Origin: Candidatus Woesearchaeota archaeon
Lineage (GTDB): Archaea > Nanobdellota > Nanobdellia > Woesearchaeales > UBA12501
Length of the DNA stretch: 5,141 nucleotides
Direction of reading: 5' to 3'
NCBI GenBank assembly: GCA_016177315.1
Contig: JACOVN010000112.1
Coordinates: forward strand, 1-5,141
Part shown: positions 4,819-5,141 of the stretch, piece by piece
How the letters are laid out: each line of letters starts with the position of its first letter
How positions within the stretch are numbered: position 1 is the first letter of the stretch
Made by a program: the position numbers and the translations under genes
The notes under the pieces: generated by a model
What the model was told of the DNA's origin: nothing
The model's input: only the letters and a program-made list of their open reading frames with translations
The model's database searches: none

Positions 4819-4827
4819 TATAAAAAT
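4819..4827 (-). promoter_or_regulatory. TATA box of the toxin-antitoxin operon
   Basis: On the minus strand this reads TTTTTATAG. A start about 26 bp downstream falls near 4797, giving leaders of about 20 nt to GTG 4777 or about 40 nt to ATG 4756. The box directly abuts the twin AGATATCT sites. Confidence 0.5.
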
Positions 4828-4864
4828 ATTTCTATTGCTCCTTATTCTACTTGAAGCAAAACTG

Positions 4865-4894
4865 GAAAATTTCCATTTCCAACAGAAAATTTCC
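4865..4894. repeat. Direct repeat GAAAATTTCC upstream of the helicase promoter
   Basis: GAAAATTTCC occurs at 4865-4874 and again at 4885-4894, exactly 20 bp apart (about two helical turns). The first copy is inside a 13-bp inverted repeat, TGGAAAATTTCCA (4863-4875). A further ATTTCC lies at 4875-4880. The block ends 11 bp before the helicase TATA box, a position where archaeal activators or BRE-competing regulators bind. Function is not known. Confidence 0.45.
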
Positions 4895-4905
4895 GGCAGA
4901 AACCA

Positions 4906-4913
4906 TTATAAAT
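4906..4913 (+). promoter_or_regulatory. TATA box of the helicase gene (leaderless)
   Basis: TTATAAAT, with its centre about 25 bp upstream of the ATG at 4935, so transcription should start at or beside that ATG. No SD precedes the ATG. This supports 4935 over the in-frame ATG at 4917, which lies only about 8 bp from the TATA centre and would be upstream of the transcript. Confidence 0.65.
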
Positions 4914-4934
4914 CAAATGCTTTTCTTGCTTTTT

Positions 4935-5141
4935 ATGCGCACGGAGAAAATCGATGAAAAATCCAACCATCAAGTCATCAATCTTGCTCTTGACACCTTA
5001 AAGAAAAGCAAGCAAGCCATCATTTTCGTCAATGCGAAAAGGTCTGCAGAGAAAGTAGCAGAAGATATTGCTGACAAAATCAAGGCCAACCATGACGACT
5101 GGGAAAAACTTTCTCTCGATGCCTTGCATGCTCTTTCCAGG
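4935..5141 (+). CDS. SF2 helicase, RecA2 domain (Hel308/COG1204-like), 3' end outside the window
   Basis: 69 codons are open to the window end. After a short basic head, residues 27-47 read QAIIFVNAKRSAEKVAEDIAD, the typical motif IV region of SF2 helicases such as Hel308 (LVFVNxRRSAExxA). The following KLSLDALHALSR fits the spacer between motif IV and motif V in that group. Helicases of this type normally carry a first RecA domain of 300 or more residues (Walker A, DExH, SAT) ahead of motif IV. Here the frame is closed by a TAA at 4821-4823, and the translated stretch 4824-4934 shows no helicase motif. The promoter spacing puts the start at 4935. The gene therefore appears to begin at the RecA1/RecA2 junction, which suggests a split helicase or a permuted or truncated gene. 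The family call is good; the exact subfamily is uncertain. Confidence 0.75.
   Translation, partial: MRTEKIDEKSNHQVINLALDTLKKSKQAIIFVNAKRSAEKVAEDIADKIKANHDDWEKLSLDALHALSR

Noticed and set aside
4917..4934. Upstream in-frame ATG as the helicase start (adds MLFLLF)
   Set aside because: It lies only about 8 bp from the TATA centre, so the transcript would not include it; no alternative TATA box or SD supports it.
4824..4934. Missing N-terminal helicase sequence upstream in the same frame
   Set aside because: The frame opens only after the TAA at 4821 and its translation contains no Walker A, DExH or SAT-like motif; the stretch holds the promoter and repeats instead.
1..5141. CRISPR array, insertion sequence, integrase or tRNA-integrated element
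   Set aside because: There are no regularly spaced repeats, no transposase or integrase frame, and no duplicated tRNA 3' end or att-like repeat in the window.

Overview
The window looks archaeal, most likely from a DPANN lineage (Woesearchaeota/Pacearchaeota-like or Nanoarchaeota-like). Archaeal features seen directly are TTTAAATA-type TATA boxes about 25 bp from the inferred transcript starts, probable leaderless starts, tRNA genes without an encoded CCA that carry bulge-helix-bulge (BHB) introns, T-rich tracts in place of hairpin terminators, and surface proteins with N-glycosylation sequons. The placement within DPANN is inference from protein style and from a helicase gene that seems to begin mid-protein.

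Layout: (1) 34-2649, minus strand: a two-gene unit made of a soluble helical/coiled-coil protein (343 aa) followed by an exported protein with several beta-sandwich-like domains (519 aa). I recognise neither as a named family. (2) 2650-2779: a divergent promoter region with the same TTTAAATA core on both strands; the leftward transcript looks leaderless and the rightward one has a strong Shine-Dalgarno (SD) site before a TTG start. (3) 2780-3799, plus strand: a cell-surface protein with a signal peptide, two Ig-like repeats holding 21 N-X-S/T sequons, a Gly6 and Pro-rich stalk, and a C-terminal membrane anchor. (4) 3793-4106, plus strand: a tRNA transcription unit whose TATA box overlaps the stop codon of the preceding gene. 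It holds tRNA-Asn(GTT) and tRNA-Ile(GAT) 4 nt apart, and each tRNA is interrupted by two introns. (5) 4134-4777, minus strand: a probable type II toxin-antitoxin pair, a DUF4258-like toxin followed 2 nt later by a zinc-finger/AbrB fusion antitoxin, with a twin-palindrome operator candidate at the promoter. (6) 4935-5141, plus strand: the start of an SF2 helicase gene, apparently leaderless, which begins at the second RecA domain (motif IV) with no first RecA domain ahead of it.

The most unusual region is the tRNA pair. In tRNA-Asn both introns break the anticodon stem at or near the same base-pair step on opposite strands, which leaves a microexon of about 9 nt carrying the anticodon loop. 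In tRNA-Ile a 26-nt intron with a perfect BHB lies inside the T loop (59/60), in addition to a canonical 37/38 intron. Removing the predicted introns gives complete cloverleaves of 73 and 75 nt. The second notable point is the helicase start, where promoter spacing and start codon agree on a gene beginning at the RecA1/RecA2 boundary, suggesting a split helicase.
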